This document shows, one piece after another, positions 1 through 6,752 of a stretch of 8,158 nucleotides of DNA; the first letter of the stretch is position 1; each line of letters opens with the position of its first letter. The position numbers and the translations under genes were made by a program. The notes under the pieces are model-generated. The model was not told where the DNA came from and did not search any database. It saw only the letters and a program-made list of their open reading frames with translations. The stretch is taken from the NCBI GenBank assembly GCA_051893155.1, contig JBJFGY010000071.1, forward strand, positions 1-8,158. Reading direction: 5' to 3'. Source of the stretch: UBA6448 sp051893155. GTDB lineage: Bacteria; Bacillota_I; Bacilli_A; RF39; UBA660.

Positions 1-4
1 AATA

Positions 5-29
5 AGAACAGCAAAACTGTTCTCATTTT
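5..29 (+). terminator. Candidate weak terminator hairpin of an off-window gene
   Basis: A perfect 7-bp stem, AGAACAG (5-11) with CTGTTCT (17-23), closes a CAAAA loop. It is followed by CATTTT, a poor T-tract. It could end a plus-strand gene lying to the left of the window. On the minus strand the stem is followed by TATT and then the window edge, so the direction cannot be settled. Confidence 0.35.
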
Positions 30-50
30 ATGTGTTGTAAGTCTGAATAG

Positions 51-80
51 TTACATTTTTTATGTAAATAAAGTGTAAAT
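51..80 (+). promoter_or_regulatory. Repeated motif upstream of small RNA promoter, possible operator
   Basis: An inverted repeat, TTACAT (51-56) and ATGTAA (62-67), overlaps a direct repeat of TGTAAAT at 63-69 and 74-80 (11-bp period, about one helical turn). The second copy ends 4 bp before the -35 hexamer of the small RNA promoter. The position suits an activator or response-regulator site. Such arrays occur by chance in AT-rich DNA, so this is only a candidate. No specific regulator is recognised. Confidence 0.3.
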
Positions 81-84
81 TTAA

Positions 85-113
85 TTGACTTTTATATAAT
101 AATGATTTAGTAT
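85..113 (+). promoter_or_regulatory. Sigma-A type promoter for the small RNA
   Basis: TTGACT (85-90, 5 of 6 match to TTGACA) is followed after 17 bp by TAGTAT (108-113, 4 of 6 match to TATAAT). This predicts transcription starting near 120-121, which is the first base of the 5' stem of the predicted RNA. A perfect TATAAT also lies at 95-100, but no good -35 sits upstream of it; it would start the RNA about 14 nt earlier. Confidence 0.6.
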
Positions 114-120
114 ATAAATT

Positions 121-209
121 ACCAAATCACTTAAAGAAGGCGATTTGGTGCTAGTATCACACTAGTCAACCCCTTTTTATTCTTTGAGGCCAATAGGCCT
201 CGTTTTTTT
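121..209 (+). ncRNA. Small structured RNA, about 89 nt, family unknown
   Basis: No open reading frame of note is present, but the region has the full layout of an independently transcribed small RNA. Stem 1 pairs ACCAAATC (121-128) perfectly with GATTTGGT (142-149) around a 13-nt loop that contains AAAGAAGG. Stem 2 pairs CTAGT (151-155) with ACTAG (161-165) around ATCAC. An apparently unpaired stretch, CAACCCCTTTTTATTC (167-182), follows, and then an intrinsic terminator (186-209). Transcription predicted from the upstream promoter begins at the base of stem 1, which would protect the 5' end. The C-rich then U-rich single strand just before the terminator resembles the logic of Firmicutes small RNAs such as RsaE/RoxS, whose C-rich seeds pair with Shine-Dalgarno regions. 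That is analogy, not homology. I saw no SRP, 6S, tmRNA or riboswitch signature, and no plus-strand gene lies downstream for a leader to control. Confidence 0.6.
186..209 (+). terminator. Intrinsic terminator of the small RNA
   Basis: GAGGCC (186-191) pairs perfectly with GGCCTC (196-201) around an AATA loop. One G and seven T residues (203-209) follow. It is the most GC-rich hairpin in the window and works only in the plus direction, since no A-run precedes the stem. Confidence 0.85.
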
Positions 210-212
210 ATG

Positions 213-238
213 TAAAAAAAAGGTACATTTTAGTACCT
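213..238 (-). terminator. Intrinsic terminator of nifJ, overlapping its last codons
   Basis: Read on the minus strand, AGGTAC pairs with GTACCT around a TAAAAT loop (plus positions 221-238), followed by a run of T (the A-run at 214-221). The 5' arm is the final Arg-Tyr codon pair of nifJ and the loop contains its TAA stop. It faces the small RNA terminator only a few bases away, so transcripts from both sides converge and end here. Confidence 0.8.
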
Positions 239-3200
239 ATTCATAGTTTTATAATAATCATATCGATTAATAGCATTTTGTTTTTGATCCTCTAATAACC
301 TTTTAGCTAATTTTTCATCTTTTAGTTTAAGAGCATTATATCTAACTTCATTATTTAAAAAGTCTGAATATTTTTCAAAATTAGGTTCTGGAGAATCAAT
401 ATATAACGTGCTTTCTAAATATCTCATTAATATAACGTAACCGCATTCAACAGCTAGTTTTTCTTCTTTAATAGAATTACACATACCATTTTTTATGCCA
501 TGTTCTATACATGGGCAATAACAAATTACAATAGAAGGTCCTTTATGTTTTTCTGCTTCAGTAATTGCTCTAATTGCTTGATTCATATTTCCTCCAAGGC
601 AAATTGAGGCAACATATACATTTGGAATAGTGCAAGCGATTTTAAACAAGTCTTTTTTTGCAGTCTTTTTACCCAAATCAGCAAATTCTGCTACTGCACC
701 AACTCTTGTGGATTTACTTGATTGTCCTCCAGTATTAGAATATACTTCTGTATCAAGAACCATTATATTAATGTTTTCATTTGAATGTAAAATATGATCT
801 ATACCATTATATCCAATATCATATGCCCAACCATCACCGCCAAGAGCCCATACACTTCTCGAAGGAATATAATCTTTTAAATCACTTAATTCTTTTGGTA
901 AATTCAAATTATATACTTTCTTTGCAAAATTACTTGTAATTTCATAATCTTCAAAATTTAATAAATAATTTAAACATAACTCTTTTTCTTTTTCATCAAG
1001 GGATTCTAAACATTTTACAATAATATTTCTTATTCTATTTCTTTTTTGTTTATATGAAGTATATATTCCATATGCAAATTCAGCATTATCTTCGAATAAT
1101 GAATTTGCCCAAGGAACTAGATATGGAGTTGACGGTGCACTTGCACCATATATACTTGAACATCCAGTTGCATTTGCAATTACAAGTTTTTCACCAACAA
1201 TTTGAGTGAGAAGTTTAATATAAGGAGTTTCACCACATCCAGCACATGCACCACTAAATTCAAAAAGTGGTTTTTCAAATGCTAAGCCTTTTACTACAGA
1301 TTTAGAAAATAATTTAGGATTTATATAATTATCGAATAGTTCATTTGTGGGCTTTACATTTTCTTTCATTTCAAGAGCGTGAGTTGGACATATATTTGCA
1401 CAAAGTGAACAACCAGTACAATCTTCATTACTTATTCCAATATAATAATTATAATTAGTATTACCAGTAAGTGGTTTACCTATATTTTTATCTTCAACTG
1501 CAAAAGATCTTATCACTCCATGAGGACATACTATATTACACATACCACATTCAATACATTTTTCTTTATCCCAACTTGGAGTTAATAAAGAAGTATTCCT
1601 CTTTTCATATTTTGTAAGTGCACAAGGAAAAGCACCATTACTAATACTTAATACATTGCTAACTTTAAGATCATTACCTTTTCTTTCATTTATTAAATCA
1701 AATATATTTTTTTCTTTAATATCAATGTCACTATTTTCATTATCTAAAATTATATTTACTTTTTTTATTGAAGAAAGAGAATTATTTACAGCATTAATAT
1801 TATTATTTACAACATCTTGACCTTTGGTTGTAAATGCATCTTTAATTGACTTAATTATTAATTCTTTAGCGTACTTTACATTTAAAATACTTAAAATATT
1901 TACTTCAATAATTTTACTAATTTTACCATTTAAATTATTTTCAAAAGCAATTTTTTCTCCATTAATTATATTTACATTTAAATGTTTATTAATCATTATT
2001 TCTTTAACTTTATTAGGTAAAAAATCATTTAATTCTTTTTCATTTTTTATTGTATTTATTAAAATATATGCATTATCTTTTACATTTTCTAACATGTCAA
2101 ACTTTTTAAAATATTCATCTTTAGTTATAACTATAAGTGATGGATTTTCAACATAAAAAGGTGCATCTATTTTATTATCGCTTAATCTCAAATGAGATAT
2201 TGTAACACCACCACTTTTTTTAGAATCATATTCAAAATATCCTTGTACAAAATAATTTAAGTTATCATTAACAATATTAAGCATATCTTTTGAAGCACTA
2301 ACCATACCATCAGAACCAAAACCATATATTTTAATTTCATGCATATTTAAGTCAATATGATAATCTATTTTAGGCAAACTTAAATATGTTATATCATCAT
2401 TAATACCGATTGTGAAATTATTTATGGGTTTGCTATCAAGCATTTCGTAAATAGATTTTATATCAGCAGGAGTAACATTTTTACTTGAAAGTCCATATCT
2501 TCCTCCTACAATATCAATATTTCTATCTTTTAAAGAAGAAACAACATCTAAATATAATGGTTCACCAACACTACCCGGTTCTTTAGTTCTATCTAGTACT
2601 GCAATTTTTTGAGTACTTTGTGGAATAATCATTTCAAGATATTTTTTACTAAATGGACGATATAAATGAACTTCAATTAATCCATATGTATCATTACCTT
2701 TTTGTAGTTCATTATCTATAACAAGTTTTATTGTATCGCAAACACTTCCCATTGCAACAATAATATTTTTAGCATTTAGACTACCATAATAATTAAATGG
2801 TTTATAATTCGTATTCATTATTTCATTTATTTTTTCCATATAATTATTTACAATATCAGACATTTCATCATATAGTTTGTTTCTTGATTCAGCTATTTGA
2901 AAATAAATATCTTCAGTTTGACTTGTACCATACACAATTTTATTATTAATATTTAGTGCTCTATTTTTAAATTTTTCTAAAGCGTTTTTATCTACTAAAC
3001 TAATTAACTCTTTTTCATTAATCTCATCAACTGTATTTAATTCATGACTAGTTCTAAAACCATCGAAAAAGTGAATAAATGGAAGTGACCCTTTTATTGC
3101 TGATAAATGTGCTACTGCCGCTAAATTTTGAGCATCATTTACATTTGAACTAGATAAAATACAGCATCCAGTTTGCCTTACCGCATATATGTCTTGATGA

Positions 3201-3565
3201 TCTCCAAAAATAGAAAGAGCATGAGTTGCTAAACTCCGTGAAGCGACATGAATAACACCTGGTAAACATTCACCCGCTATTTTATATAAATTTGGAATCA
3301 TTAAAAGCAGTCCTTGACTTGCTGTAAATGTAGTAGCAAGGGAACCACTTAATAATGCACCATGTAAAGTTCCTGCTGCACCTAATTCTGACTCCATTTC
3401 AACTACTATAGGTTTATCATTAAAAATATTTTTTTTATCAGTATGTGTTAAATAATCAATATTTTCAGCCATAGGTGAAGAAGGAGTAATTGGATAAATA
3501 GGAACTACCTCACTAAATAAATAAGCTATATTACTGCAAGCTTTATTACCATCTAAAATTTTCAT
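230..3565 (-). CDS. nifJ: Pyruvate:ferredoxin (flavodoxin) oxidoreductase, single-chain
   Basis: This enzyme converts pyruvate and CoA to acetyl-CoA, CO2 and reduced ferredoxin in the cytoplasm. The 1111 residues show the full single-chain order. The N-terminal pyruvate/TPP domain has YPITPSSPMAE (24-34), GDHQDIYAVRQTG (121-133) and DGFRTSHE. A transketolase-C-like domain spans about 260-380 (RPFSKKYLE, EPGSVGEPLYLDV) and a gamma-type domain about 409-545. The EKR linker domain is near 575-660 (GQDVV, KYEKR). Two [4Fe-4S] motifs have C670/C673/C676/C680 and C716/C719/C722/C726. The TPP domain has CAGC (774-777), C802, GDGWAYDIGYNG (910-921), YSNTGGQ and C1019, so all proximal-cluster ligands appear present. 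It is slightly shorter than typical family members (about 1170-1200). The start at 3565 is chosen over an in-frame ATG at 3577: GGTGAT, a perfect anti-16S match, sits at the right spacing for 3565, homologues begin near MKxLDGN, and the earlier ATG has no binding site. Confidence 0.96.
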   Translation of the reverse strand: MKILDGNKACSNIAYLFSEVVPIYPITPSSPMAENIDYLTHTDKKNIFNDKPIVVEMESELGAAGTLHGALLSGSLATTFTASQGLLLMIPNLYKIAGECLPGVIHVASRSLATHALSIFGDHQDIYAVRQTGCCILSSSNVNDAQNLAAVAHLSAIKGSLPFIHFFDGFRTSHELNTVDEINEKELISLVDKNALEKFKNRALNINNKIVYGTSQTEDIYFQIAESRNKLYDEMSDIVNNYMEKINEIMNTNYKPFNYYGSLNAKNIIVAMGSVCDTIKLVIDNELQKGNDTYGLIEVHLYRPFSKKYLEMIIPQSTQKIAVLDRTKEPGSVGEPLYLDVVSSLKDRNIDIVGGRYGLSSKNVTPADIKSIYEMLDSKPINNFTIGINDDITYLSLPKIDYHIDLNMHEIKIYGFGSDGMVSASKDMLNIVNDNLNYFVQGYFEYDSKKSGGVTISHLRLSDNKIDAPFYVENPSLIVITKDEYFKKFDMLENVKDNAYILINTIKNEKELNDFLPNKVKEIMINKHLNVNIINGEKIAFENNLNGKISKIIEVNILSILNVKYAKELIIKSIKDAFTTKGQDVVNNNINAVNNSLSSIKKVNIILDNENSDIDIKEKNIFDLINERKGNDLKVSNVLSISNGAFPCALTKYEKRNTSLLTPSWDKEKCIECGMCNIVCPHGVIRSFAVEDKNIGKPLTGNTNYNYYIGISNEDCTGCSLCANICPTHALEMKENVKPTNELFDNYINPKLFSKSVVKGLAFEKPLFEFSGACAGCGETPYIKLLTQIVGEKLVIANATGCSSIYGASAPSTPYLVPWANSLFEDNAEFAYGIYTSYKQKRNRIRNIIVKCLESLDEKEKELCLNYLLNFEDYEITSNFAKKVYNLNLPKELSDLKDYIPSRSVWALGGDGWAYDIGYNGIDHILHSNENINIMVLDTEVYSNTGGQSSKSTRVGAVAEFADLGKKTAKKDLFKIACTIPNVYVASICLGGNMNQAIRAITEAEKHKGPSIVICYCPCIEHGIKNGMCNSIKEEKLAVECGYVILMRYLESTLYIDSPEPNFEKYSDFLNNEVRYNALKLKDEKLAKRLLEDQKQNAINRYDYYKTMNRY

Positions 3566-3569
3566 AACT

Positions 3570-3587
3570 ATCACCATTTTAATTATA
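3570..3587 (-). promoter_or_regulatory. Possible nifJ promoter -10 and ribosome binding site
   Basis: On the minus strand a perfect TATAAT (3587-3582) lies between the enolase terminator and nifJ. The start site it predicts falls near 3575, at GGTGAT (3575-3570), the nifJ ribosome binding site. No good -35 is visible at 16-18 bp upstream (the base of the terminator stem lies there). If used, the leader would be only about 10 nt. nifJ may instead depend on readthrough from enolase. Confidence 0.4.
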
Positions 3588-3588
3588 T

Positions 3589-3614
3589 AAAAAAAACTAG
3601 TATTTTACTAGTTT
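3589..3614 (-). terminator. Intrinsic terminator between eno and nifJ
   Basis: On the minus strand AAACTAGT pairs perfectly with ACTAGTTT (8 bp, plus 3594-3614) around AAAAT, and a T-run follows (A-run at 3589-3596). The 5' arm contains the enolase TAG stop (3610-3608). The stem is AT-rich, so partial readthrough into nifJ is plausible. Confidence 0.75.
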
Positions 3615-4825
3615 AATTTTTCTTCAATCTCCATAAGGCGATTATATTTGGCAATTCTTTCACCTCTTGAAACAGAACCTGTTTTGATATAGTCAAGACT
3701 AAGCCCTACACCTAAGTCTGCAATAAAAGTATCAAGAGTTTCACCACTTCTATGTGAAATAATTGTTTTATAACCATTTTCTTTAGCAAGTTTTATTGTT
3801 TCAAAAAATTCAGTAATACTGCCAACCTGATTAGCTTTAAGTAAAATTGCGTTACCAGCATTATTTTTTATTCCTTGTTCTAAATATTTAGTAGATGAAA
3901 CAAATAAATCATCACCAACAATCATAATTTTATTATTAAAATTTTCTGAAAGTTTTTTAAAACTTTCATAATCATTTTCCTCAAAAGGATCTTCAATACT
4001 AATTATTGGATACTTATTTATTAAATTTATATAATATTCTAATAATTCATCTTTTGTTAAATTTTTGTTATCAATATAATATAATCCATTATCATAAAAT
4101 TCAGAAGCTGCTGCATCTAATGCTAAATAAACATCCTGTCCTGGAATATAATTTGTTTTTTTTATGGCTTCCATAAGTAAATCTAAAGCCTTTTCATTAT
4201 TTTCTAAATTTGGAGCAAAACCGCCCTCATCACCAACTCCAGTAGATAATTTCATATCTTTTAATAATCCTTTTAATGTAATAAAAATTTCACTCGCACA
4301 TCTAATTCTATCTTTTTCTTTTTTTTGAACTGGAACAAGCATAAACTCTTGAATATCTAAATTATTATCAGCATGAGCGCCGCCATTAATAACATTAACC
4401 ATTGGAATTGGCATATTATAATTTCCATCACTAACATATTCAAATAATTCTTTATTATTTTCCTTAGCTAAACATTTAAGTGTACATAATGATACACCTA
4501 AAATTGCATTAGCACCTAATTTAGATTTATTTTCTGTTGCATCTAATTCAAGCATTTTTTTATCAATTTCAGTTTGATTTAATTCCATACCAATAAGACA
4601 TGGTGCAATTATTTCATTAACATTTTTAACAGCTTTTAGAACTCCTTTACCGTGAAATCTATCATCTTTATCGCGAAGTTCTAATGCTTCTTTTGATCCA
4701 GTTGATGCTCCAGATGGTACTGAAGAAATAGCGTATGTATTATCTTCTAAAACCATTTTTACTTCAATTGTTGGATTACTTCTGCTATCTAATATTTCTC
4801 TTGCTTTAATTTCTTTTATTTTCAT
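3608..4825 (-). CDS. eno: Enolase (phosphopyruvate hydratase)
   Basis: Enolase converts 2-phosphoglycerate to phosphoenolpyruvate in glycolysis. In this 405-residue product the N-terminal capping domain has the mobile loop SGASTG (38-43). The barrel keeps the active-site set: H151 and E160 (HADNNLDIQEFM), E200 (GDEGGFAP), metal ligands D237, E278 (SIED) and D305 (GDDLF), catalytic K330 (KANQVGS), H358-R359-S360 (SHRSGET) and K381 (IKTGS). It is divergent: DSRSNPT replaces the usual DSRGNPT, SIEDPFEEND replaces SIEDGLDEND, GDDLFVSS replaces GDDLFVTN, and it ends at IEEKLN. It therefore lacks the roughly 20-residue tail of the usual 430-residue bacterial form, as known from the family. ATG 4825 is chosen because TAGGAGG lies 4 nt upstream and homologues start here; a TTG at 4840 would put the binding site inside the gene. 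It is coupled to the HdeD-like gene upstream. Confidence 0.95.
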   Translation of the reverse strand: MKIKEIKAREILDSRSNPTIEVKMVLEDNTYAISSVPSGASTGSKEALELRDKDDRFHGKGVLKAVKNVNEIIAPCLIGMELNQTEIDKKMLELDATENKSKLGANAILGVSLCTLKCLAKENNKELFEYVSDGNYNMPIPMVNVINGGAHADNNLDIQEFMLVPVQKKEKDRIRCASEIFITLKGLLKDMKLSTGVGDEGGFAPNLENNEKALDLLMEAIKKTNYIPGQDVYLALDAAASEFYDNGLYYIDNKNLTKDELLEYYINLINKYPIISIEDPFEENDYESFKKLSENFNNKIMIVGDDLFVSSTKYLEQGIKNNAGNAILLKANQVGSITEFFETIKLAKENGYKTIISHRSGETLDTFIADLGVGLSLDYIKTGSVSRGERIAKYNRLMEIEEKLN

Positions 4826-4833
4826 AATGCCTC

Positions 4834-5412
4834 CTACCAAAATATTTTTGTAATTTCATCAGATTTATTCTTAAGAAGAATTAAATCTGTTATATCAAGT
4901 ATACTTGCTAGTATTAAAAATGCTCCAACTAGCTTAGTAATAGTTAATGAAGAAAAAGGATTTGCTAGTACTAATATTCCAAAAAATATTAACATAATTC
5001 CAATTACTAATGTAATTAACCATGAAGAATGATTACCAATTTTAAACCATACACCATAAGTTATTTTATTTAAACCCATAACTATTAAATATAAACCCAA
5101 ACAAATTGTTAAAAAAGATGTAACAGAAAATGGCACTAAAATAATAATAGCTCCAATTAATAAAATTATTATTCCATAAACTAAATTTAATGAATAAAGT
5201 TTTGCTCCATTTCTCGTTATATATTTATATATTGTAGTTATACCATATAATAAAAATAATGCTCCTAACATTACACCAATTATCTTATTAGACAATCTTG
5301 GCATAAATAATAATACTACGCCAATTAATGCAATAACAATAGAGGCTACTATTGATAATGATAACATTTTACTAAATCTTTCACTAATTGTTTCTCTAAC
5401 AATTCTTCCCAT
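4834..5412 (-). CDS. HdeD/DUF308 family membrane protein
   Basis: A 192-residue integral membrane protein with six predicted helices (about 18-38, 44-64, 74-94, 98-117, 131-150 and 158-180). These fall into three tandem helix-pair units. Each has a Gly-rich first helix ending near a proline (FMPRLS, LVPFSV, LANPFSS), then a second helix with a small-residue start (IGVMLGALFLLYGI, LTICLGLYLIVMGL, LVGAFLILASIL). That is the DUF308/HdeD pattern. HdeD is linked to acid resistance in enterobacteria, but the role in Gram-positives is not established, so I assign only the family. ATG 5412 is chosen because AGGA lies 9 nt upstream; an in-frame TTG at 5430 is less likely. The TAG stop (4836-4834) is the first part of the TAGGAGG ribosome binding site of eno, implying cotranscription and translational coupling. 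Confidence 0.85.
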   Translation of the reverse strand: MGRIVRETISERFSKMLSLSIVASIVIALIGVVLLFMPRLSNKIIGVMLGALFLLYGITTIYKYITRNGAKLYSLNLVYGIIILLIGAIIILVPFSVTSFLTICLGLYLIVMGLNKITYGVWFKIGNHSSWLITLVIGIMLIFFGILVLANPFSSLTITKLVGAFLILASILDITDLILLKNKSDEITKIFW

Positions 5413-5434
5413 TTTACCACATCCTAACAATACT

Positions 5435-5463
5435 ATTATAATAATTTTTTAATAAATATGCAA
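5435..5463 (-). promoter_or_regulatory. Promoter for the HdeD-eno operon
   Basis: On the minus strand TTGCAT (5463-5458) and TATAAT (5440-5435) are separated by 17 bp. The predicted start is near 5428, giving a leader of about 16 nt before ATG 5412. The -35 matches only at TTG, but the -10 is perfect. It lies back to back with the FemAB gene promoter. Confidence 0.6.
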
Positions 5464-5486
5464 ATATAGATTTTTACCTATTTTTA

Positions 5487-5517
5487 TGATATAATACTTT
5501 ACTTATTAAAAAGGAGG
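5487..5517 (+). promoter_or_regulatory. Extended -10 promoter and strong RBS of the FemAB gene
   Basis: TGA followed by TATAAT (5487-5495) is an extended -10 element; the -35 region (TAGATT, 5467-5472) is weak. Transcription would start near 5502. AAGGAGG (5511-5517) lies 5 nt before ATG 5523, giving a leader of about 21 nt that is almost entirely ribosome binding site. Confidence 0.65.
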
Positions 5518-5522
5518 TAACT

Positions 5523-6752
5523 ATGTATATTAAAACATTAACAATTAAAGAATTTCAAGATTACTCTCAAAATTCTAAATATAATAATTTTCATCAAAGT
5601 ATTAATTATGCATTTTTAAAAAGTGAAGAAAGATATGAATATGAATTAATTGGATATGTTGATAATGAAAATATTTATGCTGCAGCACTTGTTTTAGTTC
5701 AATTATTAGATGGATATTTATATGCATATGTTCCTGAAGGATTTTTAATAGATTATTATAATTATGAACTTTTAGAAAATTTTACTAATGACTTATATAA
5801 ATGGTATAAAAAGGATGGAATAACTTTTATTCGAATTAATCCTCGAATACCAATTGCTAAAGTCAATTTAAATACTTTAAATCCTATTTACAATAATAAT
5901 TATAAACTTATAGATTCTTTAAAAAAATGTGGTTATATAAAAATTGATGATAGTTTATATTTTGATTCAATTTTACCTAGATTTGATGCAATCATTGATC
6001 TTGATGATTTTAATATAATGAAAATCAATAAAAATACAAGAAATAAAATAAAAAAATCTATAAGAAAAGGATTATATTTTGAAAAATCAAATAGTCAAAG
6101 TATGGATATATTATATAATTTTATAAAAAATAAAATACATAAAGATATGTTTCATTATAGTGACTATTACAATATTTTTAGTAAAGATAATGCTATTGAT
6201 TACTTTTTAGTTAGTATTGATAATGAAAAATTAATTTTAAACAGTCAAAAAGCATATGAAAAAGAACTTGAAAAAAATGAAATGTTAAGTCAAAAAATAT
6301 TAAAATTACCTAGTAATAAAAATATTAATAAAAAAATGAATAGTGATAAAGCACTTCTTTCATACAAAAACGATATTGCAATTGCAAATAAATATGTTTT
6401 AAGAAACGAAAAAAAATATATTGCTGGTGCCTTAGTAATTAAATATGGTAATACGATAACTATTTTAATAAGTGGTTATGATAAAAAATTCAAAGATTAT
6501 GCACCTAATTATTATTTATACTATAATATTTTAATGAACTACAAAAATGAATATAAATATGCATGTTTAAATGGTGTATCTGGTGATTTTTCAAAGGATA
6601 ATAAATATTATGGCCTAAATAAATTTAAAATAGGATTTAATCCAGATATTTATGAATATATTGGAGAATTTGATTTAGTTTTAAATAAGATAAATTATTA
6701 TTTTTTAAATAAAAAAAATCTAATTGAAAAGGAATTTAAAAAAAGCAAATAA
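5523..6752 (+). CDS. FemAB/MurM-family peptidoglycan cross-bridge aminoacyltransferase
   Basis: Enzymes of this family move an amino acid from aminoacyl-tRNA to the stem-peptide lysine of lipid II (or a growing bridge) at the inner face of the membrane. The 409-residue length matches FemX and MurM (about 400-420). Visible features are an N-terminal GNAT-like half (LIGYVDNENIYAAALVLVQ, 42-60) and PRFDAIIDLD (152-161) followed by a basic TRNKIKKSIRKGL (172-184). A lysine/glutamate-rich helical segment (about 232-290) corresponds to the coiled-coil arm of FemA. The C-terminal half has AGALVIKYGNTITILISGYD (301-320), YLYYNILMNYK, then LNGVSGDF (349-356), LNKFKIGF (365-372) and YIGEFDLVLN (379-388), which is typical of FemX/MurM. 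The amino acid added cannot be told from the sequence, so no gene symbol is given. It has its own promoter, is divergent from the HdeD-eno pair and ends in a terminator over its stop codon. Confidence 0.88.
   Translation: MYIKTLTIKEFQDYSQNSKYNNFHQSINYAFLKSEERYEYELIGYVDNENIYAAALVLVQLLDGYLYAYVPEGFLIDYYNYELLENFTNDLYKWYKKDGITFIRINPRIPIAKVNLNTLNPIYNNNYKLIDSLKKCGYIKIDDSLYFDSILPRFDAIIDLDDFNIMKINKNTRNKIKKSIRKGLYFEKSNSQSMDILYNFIKNKIHKDMFHYSDYYNIFSKDNAIDYFLVSIDNEKLILNSQKAYEKELEKNEMLSQKILKLPSNKNINKKMNSDKALLSYKNDIAIANKYVLRNEKKYIAGALVIKYGNTITILISGYDKKFKDYAPNYYLYYNILMNYKNEYKYACLNGVSGDFSKDNKYYGLNKFKIGFNPDIYEYIGEFDLVLNKINYYFLNKKNLIEKEFKKSK

Noticed and set aside
95..100. Perfect TATAAT as the small RNA -10
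   Set aside because: No usable -35 at 16-18 bp and no TG extension; the TTGACT/TAGTAT pair gives a start exactly at the first stem. Kept only as an alternative.
121..209. Riboswitch or T-box leader
   Set aside because: The structure is only about 90 nt, ends in a terminator, and no plus-strand gene lies downstream; nifJ runs toward it on the other strand.
1824..2156. Plus-strand open frame of 110 codons inside nifJ
   Set aside because: It is antisense to the gamma/linker part of nifJ, has no ribosome binding site, and its Phe/Leu/Ile-rich product is what reverse-complemented Lys/Asn codons give.
3566..3577. Upstream ATG for nifJ at 3577
   Set aside because: It lacks a ribosome binding site, would consume the GGTGAT site of ATG 3565, and adds residues not typical of NifJ.
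4826..4840. TTG start for enolase at 4840
   Set aside because: It would place TAGGAGG inside the gene and overlap the HdeD stop; ATG 4825 fits both the family start and the binding site.
5413..5430. TTG start for the HdeD-like protein at 5430
   Set aside because: It coincides with the predicted transcription start and has no upstream binding site; ATG 5412 has AGGA 9 nt upstream.
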